A stretch of DNA of 64,000 nt, taken from assembly GCA_019930625.1 (NCBI GenBank), contig CP082844.1, forward strand, positions 3,224,001-3,288,000, in the 5' to 3' direction. Under the pieces are notes generated by a model. The model was not told the DNA's origin. It made no database searches and saw nothing but the letters and a program-made list of their open reading frames with translations. A program made the translations under genes and the position numbers. This stretch comes from Nocardia asteroides (GTDB lineage: Bacteria; Actinomycetota; Actinomycetes; Mycobacteriales; Mycobacteriaceae). Numbering within the stretch: position 1 is the first letter of the stretch; every line of letters starts with the position of its first letter. Of this stretch, positions 1-8,468 are shown piece by piece.

Positions 1-22
1 GGAAGTTTCGGGGGCAGGCGTG

Positions 23-2551
23 ATGGCCGGGAGCCCGATGCGCAAAGTCGCGCTGCGCAATCTCGCCGCGCACAAAGTGCGGCTCGCGCTGACCTTGTTG
101 TCGGTGGTGCTCGGCACCGCGTTCATCGCGGGCTCGTTCGTGTTCACCGACACGCTGCAGCGCACCTTCGACGGCATCTTCGCCAACGAGGCCAAAGGCG
201 TCGATGTCCGGGTGAGCCCGAAAGAGCGCCAGGCCCAAGGCATTCCGAACAATGTGGTGGAGGAGCTGGCGAAGTATCCGGGCGTCCGCACCGCCGCCCC
301 CAGCGTGAACGGACCGGTGGTCCTGCTCGATCCGGCGGGCAAGAAATCCGTCCAGACCGGTGGTGCGCCCACCCTCGGCACGTCGTATCTGCCTCCGGAG
401 AAGGCTGTCGCGGAACCGGAGAAGTTCGTGCAGGGCGCGCCGCCCGCCCGGCCGGGCGAGGTCGCGCTGAACACAAGCGGGGCCGAGCGGGCCGGGCTGA
501 AGATCGGCGACCGGACCAAAATCCTCATTCCTTCCCAGCCCGATCCCATCGACGTGACCCTCACCGGGATCTACGAAGGATCGTCCGACGCGGGCGGTTT
601 CATCGGAGTGCTGTTCGAGGACACACAGGCGCGCAAGCTGTTCACCGACGGCCTGCACGTCGCGTACGTCGACCTCGCGGCCACCGGCATCCCCGGTGAC
701 GAACTGCGCGACAACCTGGCCACGCAGCTGCCGGGCTACAAGGTGCAGAACGGTGATCAGGTGCGCGCGGACCTGAAGAAGGAAGTCTCCAACGCGCTCA
801 ACTTCATCAACTACTTCCTGCTCGCCTTCGGCGCGATCGCGCTGATCGTCGGCACGTTCATCATCTACAACACCTTCACGATGATCGTCGCGCAGCGTTT
901 GCGGGAACTGGCGCTGCTGCGCGCGGTCGGCGCGAGCAGGCAACAGGTCGGCCGGTCGGTGGTGGCCGAGGCATTCGTCATCGGCGCGATCGGCAGTGTG
1001 ATCGGACTCGCGGGCGGCGTCGGACTGGCGTTCGGGCTGTCGGCGGCGCTGAACGCGTTCGACCTCGGGTTGCCGACCGGATCGATGGCGGTGCGGCCGC
1101 GCACCATCGTGGTCGGACTGCTGGTCGGTCTCGCGGTGACCGTGGTGAGCGCCTACGCGCCCGCGCGGCGCGCCTCGCGGATTCCGCCTGTGCAGGCCAT
1201 GCGCGAGGAGTTCGCGTCCGCCGGGGAGTCGCTGCGCGTGCGCACGATTTCCGGTGTGGTGCTCGGCGTGCTCGGCGTGGGGCTCGTGGTGCTGGGTGCG
1301 CAGCGCACCGGCGGGACGGCGGCCGCCACGGTCGGGGTCGGCGCGCTCGGCTTGATCTTCGCGGTGCTGCTCGCCGCGCCCGCGTTGTCGCGGCCGGTGG
1401 TCGGTGGACTCGGGGCGCTGGTGCGCCCGTTCGGGCCGATCGGCCGGATGGCCCGCAACAACGCGGCGCGCAATCCCCGCCGCACCGCCGCCACCGCCTT
1501 CGCCCTGACGCTCGGGTTGATGCTGGTCTCGGCGATCGGCATGCTCGGCGCCTCGGCGAAAGCCAGCGTCGGCGTGCTCGTGGACAAGGGCGTGCGAGCC
1601 GATTACGTGCTGGCGGGTCCACAGCTGCTCGGCGTGCCGTTCGGCGCCGCCGACGCCGCGCGTACCGAGGCGCCCGGCGTGGAGCAAGCGGTGGGTATGC
1701 GGGGCGCCCCCTTCAAGATCGGCGACGAGCAGGTGTTCGCCACATCGGCCGACGGTCCGCTGGGCGGCGTGCTGAACTATGAGATCGTGCGCGGCACCGA
1801 CACGCCCGGCGCCCGCGACGTGCTCGTGTCGGAGGACGAGGCCGGTGAGCGCGGGTGGAAGGTCGGCGACCAGGTGACTCCGACCAGCGTCGACGGCAAG
1901 AAGGTCCCGCTCACGGTGACCGGTCTGTACAAGAAGAATCCGCTGCTGGGTCCGATGGTGGTGTCGCAGACGGTCTACGACGAGGTCGTCCCGCTCAACT
2001 TCCGGACCAACTTCCTGGTACTGATCAAGGCGCGACCTGGCGCTGACCTCACGCAGATGCGCGGCGACCTGGAGAAGGCGACGGAGCAATTCGTCGTGGT
2101 GCAGGTGCAGGACCGCGAGGAGTTCAAGGGCGCGCAGGGCAAGCAGATCAACACTTTGCTGGCCATCCTCTACGGCCTGCTCGCCTTGGCGGTGGTGATC
2201 GCGATCCTGGGCATCGTGAACACGCTCGCGCTGTCGGTGGTGGAGCGACGCAGGGAGATCGGCATGCTGCGCGCGGTGGGGATGCAGCGTGCCCAGGTGC
2301 GCCGGACGATCTATCTGGAGTCGATGCTGATCGCGGTGTTCGGCGCGATCGTCGGCATGGTGCTCGGGCTGGGGTTGGGCATCGGGTTCCTGCGGACGCT
2401 GCGCGACCTCGGGCTCGACCAGATCGCCATCCCGTGGAACCAGCTGGTGCTCGTCCTGGTCAGTTCGGCGGTCGTCGGAGTGCTGGCCGCCCTGTGGCCC
2501 GCCGTGCGGGCGGCACGCACGCCGCCGCTCGCGGCGATCGCCGACCTCTGA
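23..2551 (+). CDS. ABC transporter permease, FtsX/MacB type (two FtsX modules)
   Basis: Membrane subunit of an ABC system of the MacB/LolCE type, which moves lipids, peptides or lipoproteins across or out of the membrane rather than importing solutes. About 842 residues are laid out as a duplicated module: an N-terminal membrane helix (about 20-45), an extracytoplasmic MacB-like domain, three helices around 265-395, a further helix pair around 410-465, then a second helix, periplasmic domain and FtsX helices ending near 835. The motif RLRELALLRAVGASRQQV and its counterpart ERRREIGMLRAVGMQRAQV are the cytoplasmic coupling helices of FtsX domains. I chose ATG at 23 because a TGA in another frame overlaps it (TGATG), the usual join to an upstream ATP-binding gene, which would lie outside the window. 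The substrate cannot be deduced. Confidence 0.9.
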   Translation: MAGSPMRKVALRNLAAHKVRLALTLLSVVLGTAFIAGSFVFTDTLQRTFDGIFANEAKGVDVRVSPKERQAQGIPNNVVEELAKYPGVRTAAPSVNGPVVLLDPAGKKSVQTGGAPTLGTSYLPPEKAVAEPEKFVQGAPPARPGEVALNTSGAERAGLKIGDRTKILIPSQPDPIDVTLTGIYEGSSDAGGFIGVLFEDTQARKLFTDGLHVAYVDLAATGIPGDELRDNLATQLPGYKVQNGDQVRADLKKEVSNALNFINYFLLAFGAIALIVGTFIIYNTFTMIVAQRLRELALLRAVGASRQQVGRSVVAEAFVIGAIGSVIGLAGGVGLAFGLSAALNAFDLGLPTGSMAVRPRTIVVGLLVGLAVTVVSAYAPARRASRIPPVQAMREEFASAGESLRVRTISGVVLGVLGVGLVVLGAQRTGGTAAATVGVGALGLIFAVLLAAPALSRPVVGGLGALVRPFGPIGRMARNNAARNPRRTAATAFALTLGLMLVSAIGMLGASAKASVGVLVDKGVRADYVLAGPQLLGVPFGAADAARTEAPGVEQAVGMRGAPFKIGDEQVFATSADGPLGGVLNYEIVRGTDTPGARDVLVSEDEAGERGWKVGDQVTPTSVDGKKVPLTVTGLYKKNPLLGPMVVSQTVYDEVVPLNFRTNFLVLIKARPGADLTQMRGDLEKATEQFVVVQVQDREEFKGAQGKQINTLLAILYGLLALAVVIAILGIVNTLALSVVERRREIGMLRAVGMQRAQVRRTIYLESMLIAVFGAIVGMVLGLGLGIGFLRTLRDLGLDQIAIPWNQLVLVLVSSAVVGVLAALWPAVRAARTPPLAAIADL

Positions 2552-2691
2552 AACAGGTGCGCCGCGATACAGCCGACCCGATCCCTGTGACAGCTCGGCC
2601 GAGTGGGGCTCGCCGTACGCGTTTGCTGTGGTATCACCTTCGCGACGATTGATCAGTTTTGAAGAAGCCTTCGCCGCGGCAGCTTCATAGC

Positions 2692-2733
2692 ATGAGAGAC
2701 GTCCTCATCGAGACCGGCAGGAAGAACCCATGA
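2692..2733 (+). other. 13-codon ORF coupled to the DUF1801 gene
   Basis: A short frame starts at ATG 2692 and ends in a TGA that overlaps the ATG of the next gene as ATGA. A GGAAG stretch precedes that junction. It could be a translated leader or chance. The remaining 178-bp gap after the permease shows no clear terminator. Confidence 0.2.
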
Positions 2734-3206
2734 AGAACGCGCAGAAGTCCGCCGACGAAGCCATCGCGAAGAACAAGTCCTCTGTCGGATTCACCGACGA
2801 GGAACGAGCCGCGATGAAAGAACACGCCCAGGAGTTGAAGACGGCCGCACGCCGCGGCTCGCGCGCGAACAAGGCGGACGGGGAGAAAGACGTGCTCGCG
2901 AAGATCGCCGAGATGTCGGAATCGGATCGCGCCATGGCCGAACGGCTCCATGCCGTCGTCAAAGCCAGCGCACCGGACCTTACGCCGAAACTCTGGTACG
3001 GCATGCCCGCCTACGCGAAGGACGGCAAGGTCGTCTGCTTCTTCCAAAGTGCCGCGAAGTTCAAGGCGCGGTACGCGACGTTCGGCTTCAACGACATCGC
3101 GAACCTCGACGAAGGCACCATGTGGCCGACCGCTTTCGCGATGACCGAGTTGACCGCCGCCGACGAGGCGAAGATCGGTGAGTTGGTGAAGAAGGCGGTG
3201 AGGTGA
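2730..3206 (+). CDS. DUF1801 domain protein (YdhG/iron-chaperone-like fold)
   Basis: Small soluble protein of 158 residues. The C-terminal two thirds form a DUF1801 domain: the stretch around [19 protein letters not shown] and the later YATFGFND are the conserved strands of this family, which has a frataxin/YdhG-like fold. The first 60 residues are a charged, lysine- and alanine-rich helix not needed by the fold. The family is widespread and poorly characterised; some members are annotated as intracellular iron chaperones, but nothing here proves metal binding. Start ATG 2730 has a GGAAG sequence just upstream. It stands alone between the permease and the convergent VWA gene. Confidence 0.8.
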   Translation: MKNAQKSADEAIAKNKSSVGFTDEERAAMKEHAQELKTAARRGSRANKADGEKDVLAKIAEMSESDRAMAERLHAVVKASAPDLTPKLWYGMPAYAKDGKVVCFFQSAAKFKARYATFGFNDIANLDEGTMWPTAFAMTELTAADEAKIGELVKKAVR

Positions 3207-3248
3207 GGCAGGGGCAGTGACCTGGGAACGCGGCATGGGGCAACGCCA

Positions 3249-4406
3249 CTAGTGGTGTGCGGCGTTGGCGTTTGCCCAGGATTGGACGTCGCCGCGATCG
3301 AGTGCCACGGCCAACAGGGTGGGGAACTTGTCGGGGGTGCAGGCGAAAGCCGGTATGCCCAGCGCGGCGAGGGCCGCGGCGTTTTCGTGGTCGAAGGCGG
3401 GGGCGCCGTCGTCGGACAGGGCGAGCAGCACGACGACCTGCACACCGGACTCCTGCATCGAGCGGACGCGGCGCAGCATCTCGTCGCGGATGCCGCCCTC
3501 GTAGAGGTCGGAGATCAGGACGAACAGCGTGTCGGCCGGGCGGGTGACCAGGGACTGACAGTAGGCGAGGGCGCGGTTGATGTCGGTGCCGCCGCCGAGC
3601 TGCGTGCCGAACAGCACGTCCACCGGGTCGTCGAGTTTGTCGGTCAGGTCGACGATCTCGGTGTCGAACACCACCAGCGAGGTGCGCAGCGACCGCATCG
3701 AGGCCAGCACCGCGCCGAACACCGACGCGTACACCACGCTGGCGGCCATCGAACCCGACTGGTCGATGGCCAGCACCACGTCGCGCCGCACCGCCTGGGC
3801 CTTGCGGCCGTAGCCGACCAGGCGTTCCGGTACCACCGTGCGATGCTCGGGCAGGTAGTTGGCGAGATTCTTGCGAATAGTGCGGTCCCAGTCGATATCG
3901 CGCGATCTCGGCCGCGTGACGCGCGCGGCGCGGTTCAGCGCACCGGAGACCGCGGCGACGGTTTGCGCCGCGATGCGCTGCTCGATCTCCCGCACCACCT
4001 TCTCCACCACCATCCGCGCGGTCGCCTTGGTCGTCTCGGGCATCACCCGGTTCAGGCTCAGCAAGGTGCCGACCAGGTGGACGTCCGGCTCCACCGCTTC
4101 GAGCAGTTCCGGCTCCAGCAGCAACTGGGTGAGATCGAGGCGCTCCACGGCATCGCGCTGCATGACCTCGACGACGGTGGCGGGGAAGTAGCCGCGAATA
4201 TCGCCGAGCCAGCGGGCCACGCGCGGCGCCGAACCTTGCAAACCGCCGGTGCGCTTGCCCGGCGACGTCTCGTCACCGGTGTTGTACAGCGCCGACAGCG
4301 CCCGGTCCATGGCCGCGTCCGAGCCGGAGCCCAGCGCGCCGAGCCCGTCCTCCGCGGCCGCGCCGAGCACCAGTCGCCAACGCCGGGACTGTGCTTCGTC
4401 GGTCAT
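3249..4406 (-). CDS. VWA-domain protein of the MoxR system (YehP-like)
   Basis: Soluble 385-residue protein with a C-terminal von Willebrand A domain. The MIDAS metal site is visible as D215-Q-S217-G-S219 in VVLAIDQSGSM, with GGGTDIN supplying the conserved Thr and LFVLISDLYEGG the later Asp. The N-terminal half is helical and ends in a basic segment RDIDWDRTIRKNL typical of VWA proteins that partner MoxR ATPases. Such pairs act as chaperone or metal-insertion machines. Together with the DUF5682, MoxR and SWIM genes upstream it matches the E. coli yehP-yehM-yehL-yehQ set. The start at ATG 4406 overlaps a TGA stop as ATGA, suggesting translational coupling to the repeat-built ORF that precedes it. 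An IS110 element now separates it from the rest of the operon. A longer upstream frame exists but runs through the repeats and the IS. Confidence 0.88.
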   Translation of the reverse strand: MTDEAQSRRWRLVLGAAAEDGLGALGSGSDAAMDRALSALYNTGDETSPGKRTGGLQGSAPRVARWLGDIRGYFPATVVEVMQRDAVERLDLTQLLLEPELLEAVEPDVHLVGTLLSLNRVMPETTKATARMVVEKVVREIEQRIAAQTVAAVSGALNRAARVTRPRSRDIDWDRTIRKNLANYLPEHRTVVPERLVGYGRKAQAVRRDVVLAIDQSGSMAASVVYASVFGAVLASMRSLRTSLVVFDTEIVDLTDKLDDPVDVLFGTQLGGGTDINRALAYCQSLVTRPADTLFVLISDLYEGGIRDEMLRRVRSMQESGVQVVVLLALSDDGAPAFDHENAAALAALGIPAFACTPDKFPTLLAVALDRGDVQSWANANAAHH

Positions 4407-4684
4407 GCCGTGTCCTCCCCGGAACGAGCGAGAGTTTCGCCCGTGGCCTGATCGCTCTTGCTGTGTTCGATTTCGGTATGAGCGGGGCCCTGCGTGGTCA
4501 CGCTGCGTTGCCGCCTCCGGGCCTGATCGCTCGTGCTGTGTTTGATTTCGGTATGAGCGGGGCCCTGCGTGGTCACGCTGCGTTGCCGCCTCCGGGCCTG
4601 ATCGCTCGTGCTGTGTTTGATTTCGGTATGAGCGGGGCCCTGCGTGGTCACGCTGCGTTGCCTCCTCCGGGCTTGACCGCTCAC
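4403..4684 (-). CDS. Repetitive leader ORF (three 25-aa repeats) coupled to VWA gene
   Basis: Possible small protein of 93 residues, function unknown. It reads from GTG 4684 (AAAGGA about 10 bases upstream) as three near-identical 25-residue units, each beginning S-(D/G)-Q-A-R-R-R-Q-R-S-V-T-T-Q-G. A shortened fourth unit ends in SGEDTA and a TGA that overlaps the VWA start as ATGA. The unit length is an exact multiple of three and no stop interrupts the frame. A related frame with the same end structure precedes ychJ at 15867-16094. The composition is basic and low in hydrophobics, so it may be only a translated regulatory leader or a non-coding repeat. Confidence 0.35.
   Translation of the reverse strand: MSGQARRRQRSVTTQGPAHTEIKHSTSDQARRRQRSVTTQGPAHTEIKHSTSDQARRRQRSVTTQGPAHTEIEHSKSDQATGETLARSGEDTA
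4459..4684 (-). repeat. 75-bp tandem repeat, 3 copies plus partial fourth
   Basis: Units start on the minus strand at 4684, 4609 and 4534; a shortened unit starts at 4459 and runs to the VWA start. The three full units differ at only a few bases. Each carries GAGCGATCAGG, then 16 bases later CAGCGTGACCACG, with a palindrome GCGTG-GT-CACGC at 4492-4503, 4567-4578 and 4642-4653. A diverged array with the same period and spacing is at 15867-16090. Confidence 0.9.
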
Positions 4685-4689
4685 TAGGG

Positions 4690-4923
4690 CACCATCCTTT
4701 CTGCAACCCGAACAGGTAGGGTTGTGACCTCTCGGTCCCGGTGGGTGCATGGCCTAGATCGCGTGCCATTCGATGGCCAGTATGAGTTCCGCCAGCCCTG
4801 CCGGGCCGAGGGCCGCAGACCGGCGTCAGGAACATGCCCCGTGTGTGAGGGCCGATTAATGAGCTTCCGGCAGCGGCCCTCGAGACCGGCGAGGTGCGGA
4901 TTCGACCTCGAAGGAGACAGCCG
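4690..4923 (+). ncRNA. IS110 left end, candidate bridge RNA region
   Basis: The 230 bases before the transposase start hold no gene. IS110-family elements encode a structured bridge RNA in this position, so it is the natural candidate. The stretch can form a hairpin GCCAT-TCG-ATGGC at 4765-4777, and longer GC-rich pairings around 4795-4900 are possible. The exact RNA ends, the two guide loops and the core dinucleotides were not resolved. Confidence 0.3.
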
Positions 4924-6123
4924 TTGTTCGTCGGCTGGGACTGGGGAAACGCTGCCCACGACGTGACCGTGATCAACGACGCCGGGGGCCGGGTCGACCG
5001 GCTGAGGATCCCTCATACCGAGGACGGCATCACCCGGGCGCTGGCCGAACTGGCTCGTCACGGCGACCGTACCGATCTGCCGGTGGCGATCGAGACCACC
5101 CGCGGCTTGGTCGTGGACCGCCTGCTCGCCGCCGGTCACCCGGTGATCGCGATACACCCCAACGCATTCCATGCCGCCCGGCCACGCTGGGGCGCAGCGC
5201 GGGCGAAGAACGATCCCGGCGACGCGTTCAAGCTGGCGGACTTCGCGCGCACCGACATCCACCGCCTGCCGCGGCTGGTGCCGACACTGCCGGAAACTCT
5301 CGAGCTGCAGGCACTGACCCGCCAGCGCGGCGACCAGCTGGGTCTGCGTATCGCGGCTGCCAACCAGCTCGCCGCCCTGCTCGATGCGCACTGGCCCGGG
5401 GGCAAAACCGTTTTCGCGCAACTGCATTCGCCGATCGCGCTGGAGTTCCTCGACCGCTACCCGACCCCGCAGAGCGCCGCCGGGCTCACCCCGGCCCGCC
5501 TCGAGCAGTTCTGCAAACGCCGAGGCTACAGTGGCCGCCGCAGCGGAAGCGAGCTGCTGGCCCGACTGCGTGAGGCGCCGGTGGCCGCCACCCGCCTCGG
5601 GCAGGCCGTGGTGGCGCAGTTGGTCCGCGCCCAGGTCGCGGTCGTGCGGGCACTGCAGGCCGGCATCGACACCCTCGAAACGATCATCACCGAGGCCGTC
5701 ACCGCACACCCCTACGCCCGGTTGCTCGGCGATCTGCCACGCGTGGGCACCCTGAACCTGGCCCAGATCATCGGTGAGGTCGGCCCGATCCTCGAGCGCA
5801 CCACCAGCTTCGATCAACTGGCCGCGGAGACCGGTGTCGCCCCGGTCACCCGCGCCTCTGGCAAGACCCATACCGTCGCGTTCCGGCACGCCACCAACCG
5901 ACACGCCCGCCAAGCCCTGCACGTCTGGTTCGACAACAGCCGCCGCGCCCACGCCTGGGCCGCGCAGCGCTACGCCGCGGCCCGTGCACGCGGGCAACGC
6001 CACCCACACGCCCCGCGCACCCTCGGCCGCGCTTGGCTGCGCGTCATCTGGGCCTGCTGGCGCACCAAAACCGCCTACAACCCCACCCGCCACCAACCGG
6101 AAAAACAACCGACCGCCGCATAG
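4924..6123 (+). CDS. IS110-family transposase (DEDD)
   Basis: Recombinase of about 399 residues, the usual IS110 length, that catalyses site-specific insertion of its own element. The N-terminal DEDD (RuvC-like) domain shows the first Asp in FVGWDWGNAAHD, the Glu in VAIETTRG and the last acidic pair in KNDPGDAFKLADFAR. The C-terminal Transposase_20 domain shows GDLPRVGTLNLAQIIGEVG and the ASGKT segment that carries the conserved serine. I chose TTG 4924 because AAGGAGA lies at 4911-4917; an in-frame GTG at 4894 would add ten residues that do not resemble the family. The frame is intact, so the element may still be active. Confidence 0.9.
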   Translation: MFVGWDWGNAAHDVTVINDAGGRVDRLRIPHTEDGITRALAELARHGDRTDLPVAIETTRGLVVDRLLAAGHPVIAIHPNAFHAARPRWGAARAKNDPGDAFKLADFARTDIHRLPRLVPTLPETLELQALTRQRGDQLGLRIAAANQLAALLDAHWPGGKTVFAQLHSPIALEFLDRYPTPQSAAGLTPARLEQFCKRRGYSGRRSGSELLARLREAPVAATRLGQAVVAQLVRAQVAVVRALQAGIDTLETIITEAVTAHPYARLLGDLPRVGTLNLAQIIGEVGPILERTTSFDQLAAETGVAPVTRASGKTHTVAFRHATNRHARQALHVWFDNSRRAHAWAAQRYAAARARGQRHPHAPRTLGRAWLRVIWACWRTKTAYNPTRHQPEKQPTAA

Positions 6124-6140
6124 GGGTTGACTCAGGAAAC

Positions 6141-8468
6141 TCATACCGTGACCCCCAGGATCTCGGCCGCGGTGCGCACGGCGGTCGTCGCTCGGTCCGC
6201 GTCGATGCCCGCGATCGCTGATGTGGCGGAGACGGACCCGCCGTCGCGGACCGCCTGCCCGATCGCGCGGCGCTCACCCGATTCGAACGCGCCGAAGGTC
6301 CGGCGCAGCAGCGGCAGCGTCTCGATGAACGTGTCGTCGCCGAGCCCGCGCAACCAATCGTCGATGAGCCGCAACAACTCTCGATCGTGGACCAGCAGCA
6401 GGCCGCGGCCGCCGAGGAACCCGTCGATCCACGCCGCCTTGGCCGCGGCGGTGGCGCCCACCGACAGGGCCGCGGACAGTCTGCGCGCGGATTCGGTGTC
6501 GTCGATGCGGCCCGCGTCGGCGAGCAGGCGGACAGCTCGCCCCACCAGCGCGCCGTGCACGTCGTCGCGGTCGGCGACGCGGCGCAGGGCGGCCAGCCAC
6601 TCGCCGGTCGCCCAGCCGTCGTCCCTGGTGTGGATGGCGGTGTGCGCCGCGTCCAGCAGACCGCGCAGCTCGGTGGCGGCGTCGGTGTCCAAGCCGGTGA
6701 CCGCCGCGGGCAGGCCCGCGCAGATGCGCACCAGCAAGCCGTCGGCGACGTGGGCCAGCGCTTTGGTGTCGGTGCCGCGCACGTCGCCGTAGCGCAGCGT
6801 CCGGATCAGGCCGGGCAGCGCGGCGAGCAGGTGGGTGACGTCGTGGTCGAGGGCGGCGGTGGATTCCAGCCGGGCGATCAATCCATCGGTGGCGCCACCG
6901 AGATCGGCGAGCAGGGCGACCTCCAGCGCGGCGGTCAATTCGCCGACGGTGCGGTCGGTGCGGTTGGCGGTGTCGAGGATCTTCGCCTCCGCCGCGGTGC
7001 GGATGGTGGTGCCCCAGCGCGAGGCCTCGATGATCGAGATGGCGTACTCGGGATGCCACCGCAGCGTCCACGTTTCCCGGAAGGTGCCGGTGCTGCGGAC
7101 GTCGCTGGTGGTGAGCGTGCCCCAGTCGACCCCGAGCACCCGCAGCCGGTGCAGCAGGCGCGAGCGCTCGACCTCGCGCTCCTTGCGCAGATCCAGGTCG
7201 ACGGTGCGGGCCGAGGGCTCCTGCTTCATCCGCAGCGATCGGATGGTGGCGCGCAGGTCGGCGTCCAGCGGCACGGTCGGCGTCTGCTCCGGAACGGCGC
7301 CGAGCGCCTCACCGACGACGAGTTCGCCGATCACCAATTGCAGCATCGTCTCGTCTCCGCCGCACAGGACCGACCGCGTGGCCTCGGTGACCTCCGACAA
7401 ACCGGCGAGCGGTCGGCCGCGCAGCGCGGCGAGTGCGTCGGCGAGCCGAACGGCTTCGATGACGTGCGCGCTGGAAACGGGTAGGTCGTGGGCGCGCAGC
7501 ACACCGGCCACCTTGGTCAGCCAGCGCGCGATCGGTCGCTCGGTCGCGGTGAACAGATGGTGATACCAACCGGGTGAGGTGACGCCCGCGCCGTAGCCGG
7601 AGGACGTGGACAGCCGCGAATGCGTCCACGGAACCCAGGTGAGCCGGGCCTTGGTCTTCGGCAGCCCCTTGAGCAACCGGGCGTCCGGAGCGGCAGGCCC
7701 GAGCGCGCCGGTGAGCGCGGGTGCATGCCAAGCACCACACACCACCGCGAGCCGTGTCGCTCCGTCCTTCAGCGCTTTGCGCATGGTCTGACGCATATAG
7801 GCTTCGCGCCGCAGGGTGTGGGCATCGATCACGAGTGGCTCGGGTGGTGATTCGCGCACGGGAGTTTCATCGACCGCCTCCGCGACCGAATCGACCTCCG
7901 GCGCCGGGTCGTCCGCAGATGGGTCGATGGCCGGCGTCGTGTGGCCTCGCCGCGCGGTGTGCTCGGCTGATTCCCGCAGCGCGCCCATCGCCTCGGTGAT
8001 CGGGTCGAACGCGTCGGCGTCGGGCACGGATTCGACGACGGCGTCCCACCAGCGTTCGGCGTCGTCGTATCCGCCCGCCTCGGCCAGCGCGGCGAGAGGA
8101 TCGAATCGGTCGCCGGGTTCGTCCTCCGTCGCCAGCGCGATCGTGGCGGGCAGATCGCAGAACCGCACGGGCACGTCGTTGTCCACGGCGTAGCGCAGCG
8201 CCTGCCATTCGGGGGAGAACACCGCGTAGGGCCAGAACGCGGCCTTGGCGGGCGCGTCGGGAACGTACGCCAGCAGCGCGACCGGCGGAGTCATCCCCTC
8301 GGCCGCGACGAGACCCACCAGCGGGTCGGCGTCCGCGGGCCCCTCGATGAGGATCATGTCGGGCCGGAACGCCGCCAGGGCCAGCCACAGCGAGCGCGCC
8401 GAACCGGGACCATGGTGGCGGATGCCGAAAACCTTGGTCGTGGGCGTCGTTCCGGCGCCGGAGGTCAC
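6141..8468 (-). CDS. DUF5682 family protein of the MoxR system (YehM-like)
   Basis: Large cytoplasmic protein of 775 residues with no known enzymatic activity. The conserved N-terminal block GIRHHGPGSARSL, then LIEGPADAD, FCDLP and AVVCGAWHAPAL identify DUF5682, a family found almost only beside MoxR, VWA and SWIM genes. The middle holds an acidic, poorly conserved loop (about 195-235). The remainder is helical with repeated LAALPGLIRTL-like segments, which suggests a solenoid scaffold. The start is GTG 8468, fixed by a 4-bp overlap (GTGA) with the MoxR stop; the frame remains open upstream but that part reads as antisense-like filler. The IS110 insertion begins immediately after the stop codon, so the last residues may have been changed by it. 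Confidence 0.85.
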   Translation of the reverse strand: MTSGAGTTPTTKVFGIRHHGPGSARSLWLALAAFRPDMILIEGPADADPLVGLVAAEGMTPPVALLAYVPDAPAKAAFWPYAVFSPEWQALRYAVDNDVPVRFCDLPATIALATEDEPGDRFDPLAALAEAGGYDDAERWWDAVVESVPDADAFDPITEAMGALRESAEHTARRGHTTPAIDPSADDPAPEVDSVAEAVDETPVRESPPEPLVIDAHTLRREAYMRQTMRKALKDGATRLAVVCGAWHAPALTGALGPAAPDARLLKGLPKTKARLTWVPWTHSRLSTSSGYGAGVTSPGWYHHLFTATERPIARWLTKVAGVLRAHDLPVSSAHVIEAVRLADALAALRGRPLAGLSEVTEATRSVLCGGDETMLQLVIGELVVGEALGAVPEQTPTVPLDADLRATIRSLRMKQEPSARTVDLDLRKEREVERSRLLHRLRVLGVDWGTLTTSDVRSTGTFRETWTLRWHPEYAISIIEASRWGTTIRTAAEAKILDTANRTDRTVGELTAALEVALLADLGGATDGLIARLESTAALDHDVTHLLAALPGLIRTLRYGDVRGTDTKALAHVADGLLVRICAGLPAAVTGLDTDAATELRGLLDAAHTAIHTRDDGWATGEWLAALRRVADRDDVHGALVGRAVRLLADAGRIDDTESARRLSAALSVGATAAAKAAWIDGFLGGRGLLLVHDRELLRLIDDWLRGLGDDTFIETLPLLRRTFGAFESGERRAIGQAVRDGGSVSATSAIAGIDADRATTAVRTAAEILGVTV

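Larger units (their letters stand above)
4690..6140 (+). mobile_element. IS110-family insertion sequence
   Basis: One transposase gene is flanked by a long non-coding left end and a very short right end (6124-6140), which is the IS110 layout. IS110 elements lack terminal inverted repeats and target duplications, so the boundaries given are approximate. The element lies between the stop of the DUF5682 gene and the repeat array upstream of the VWA gene, so it splits an operon that is otherwise joined by 4-bp overlaps. Its right border is at or just beside the DUF5682 stop codon. Confidence 0.75.

Noticed and set aside
4459..4684. CRISPR array
   Set aside because: Units are contiguous 75-bp repeats with no variable spacers and no cas genes nearby.
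4407..4976. N-terminal extension of the VWA protein through the repeats
   Set aside because: The extension runs into the IS end and has no VWA-family similarity; ATG 4406 has a coupled start.
4684..6144. 486-codon minus-strand frame inside the IS
   Set aside because: Antisense to a clear DEDD transposase; no motif.
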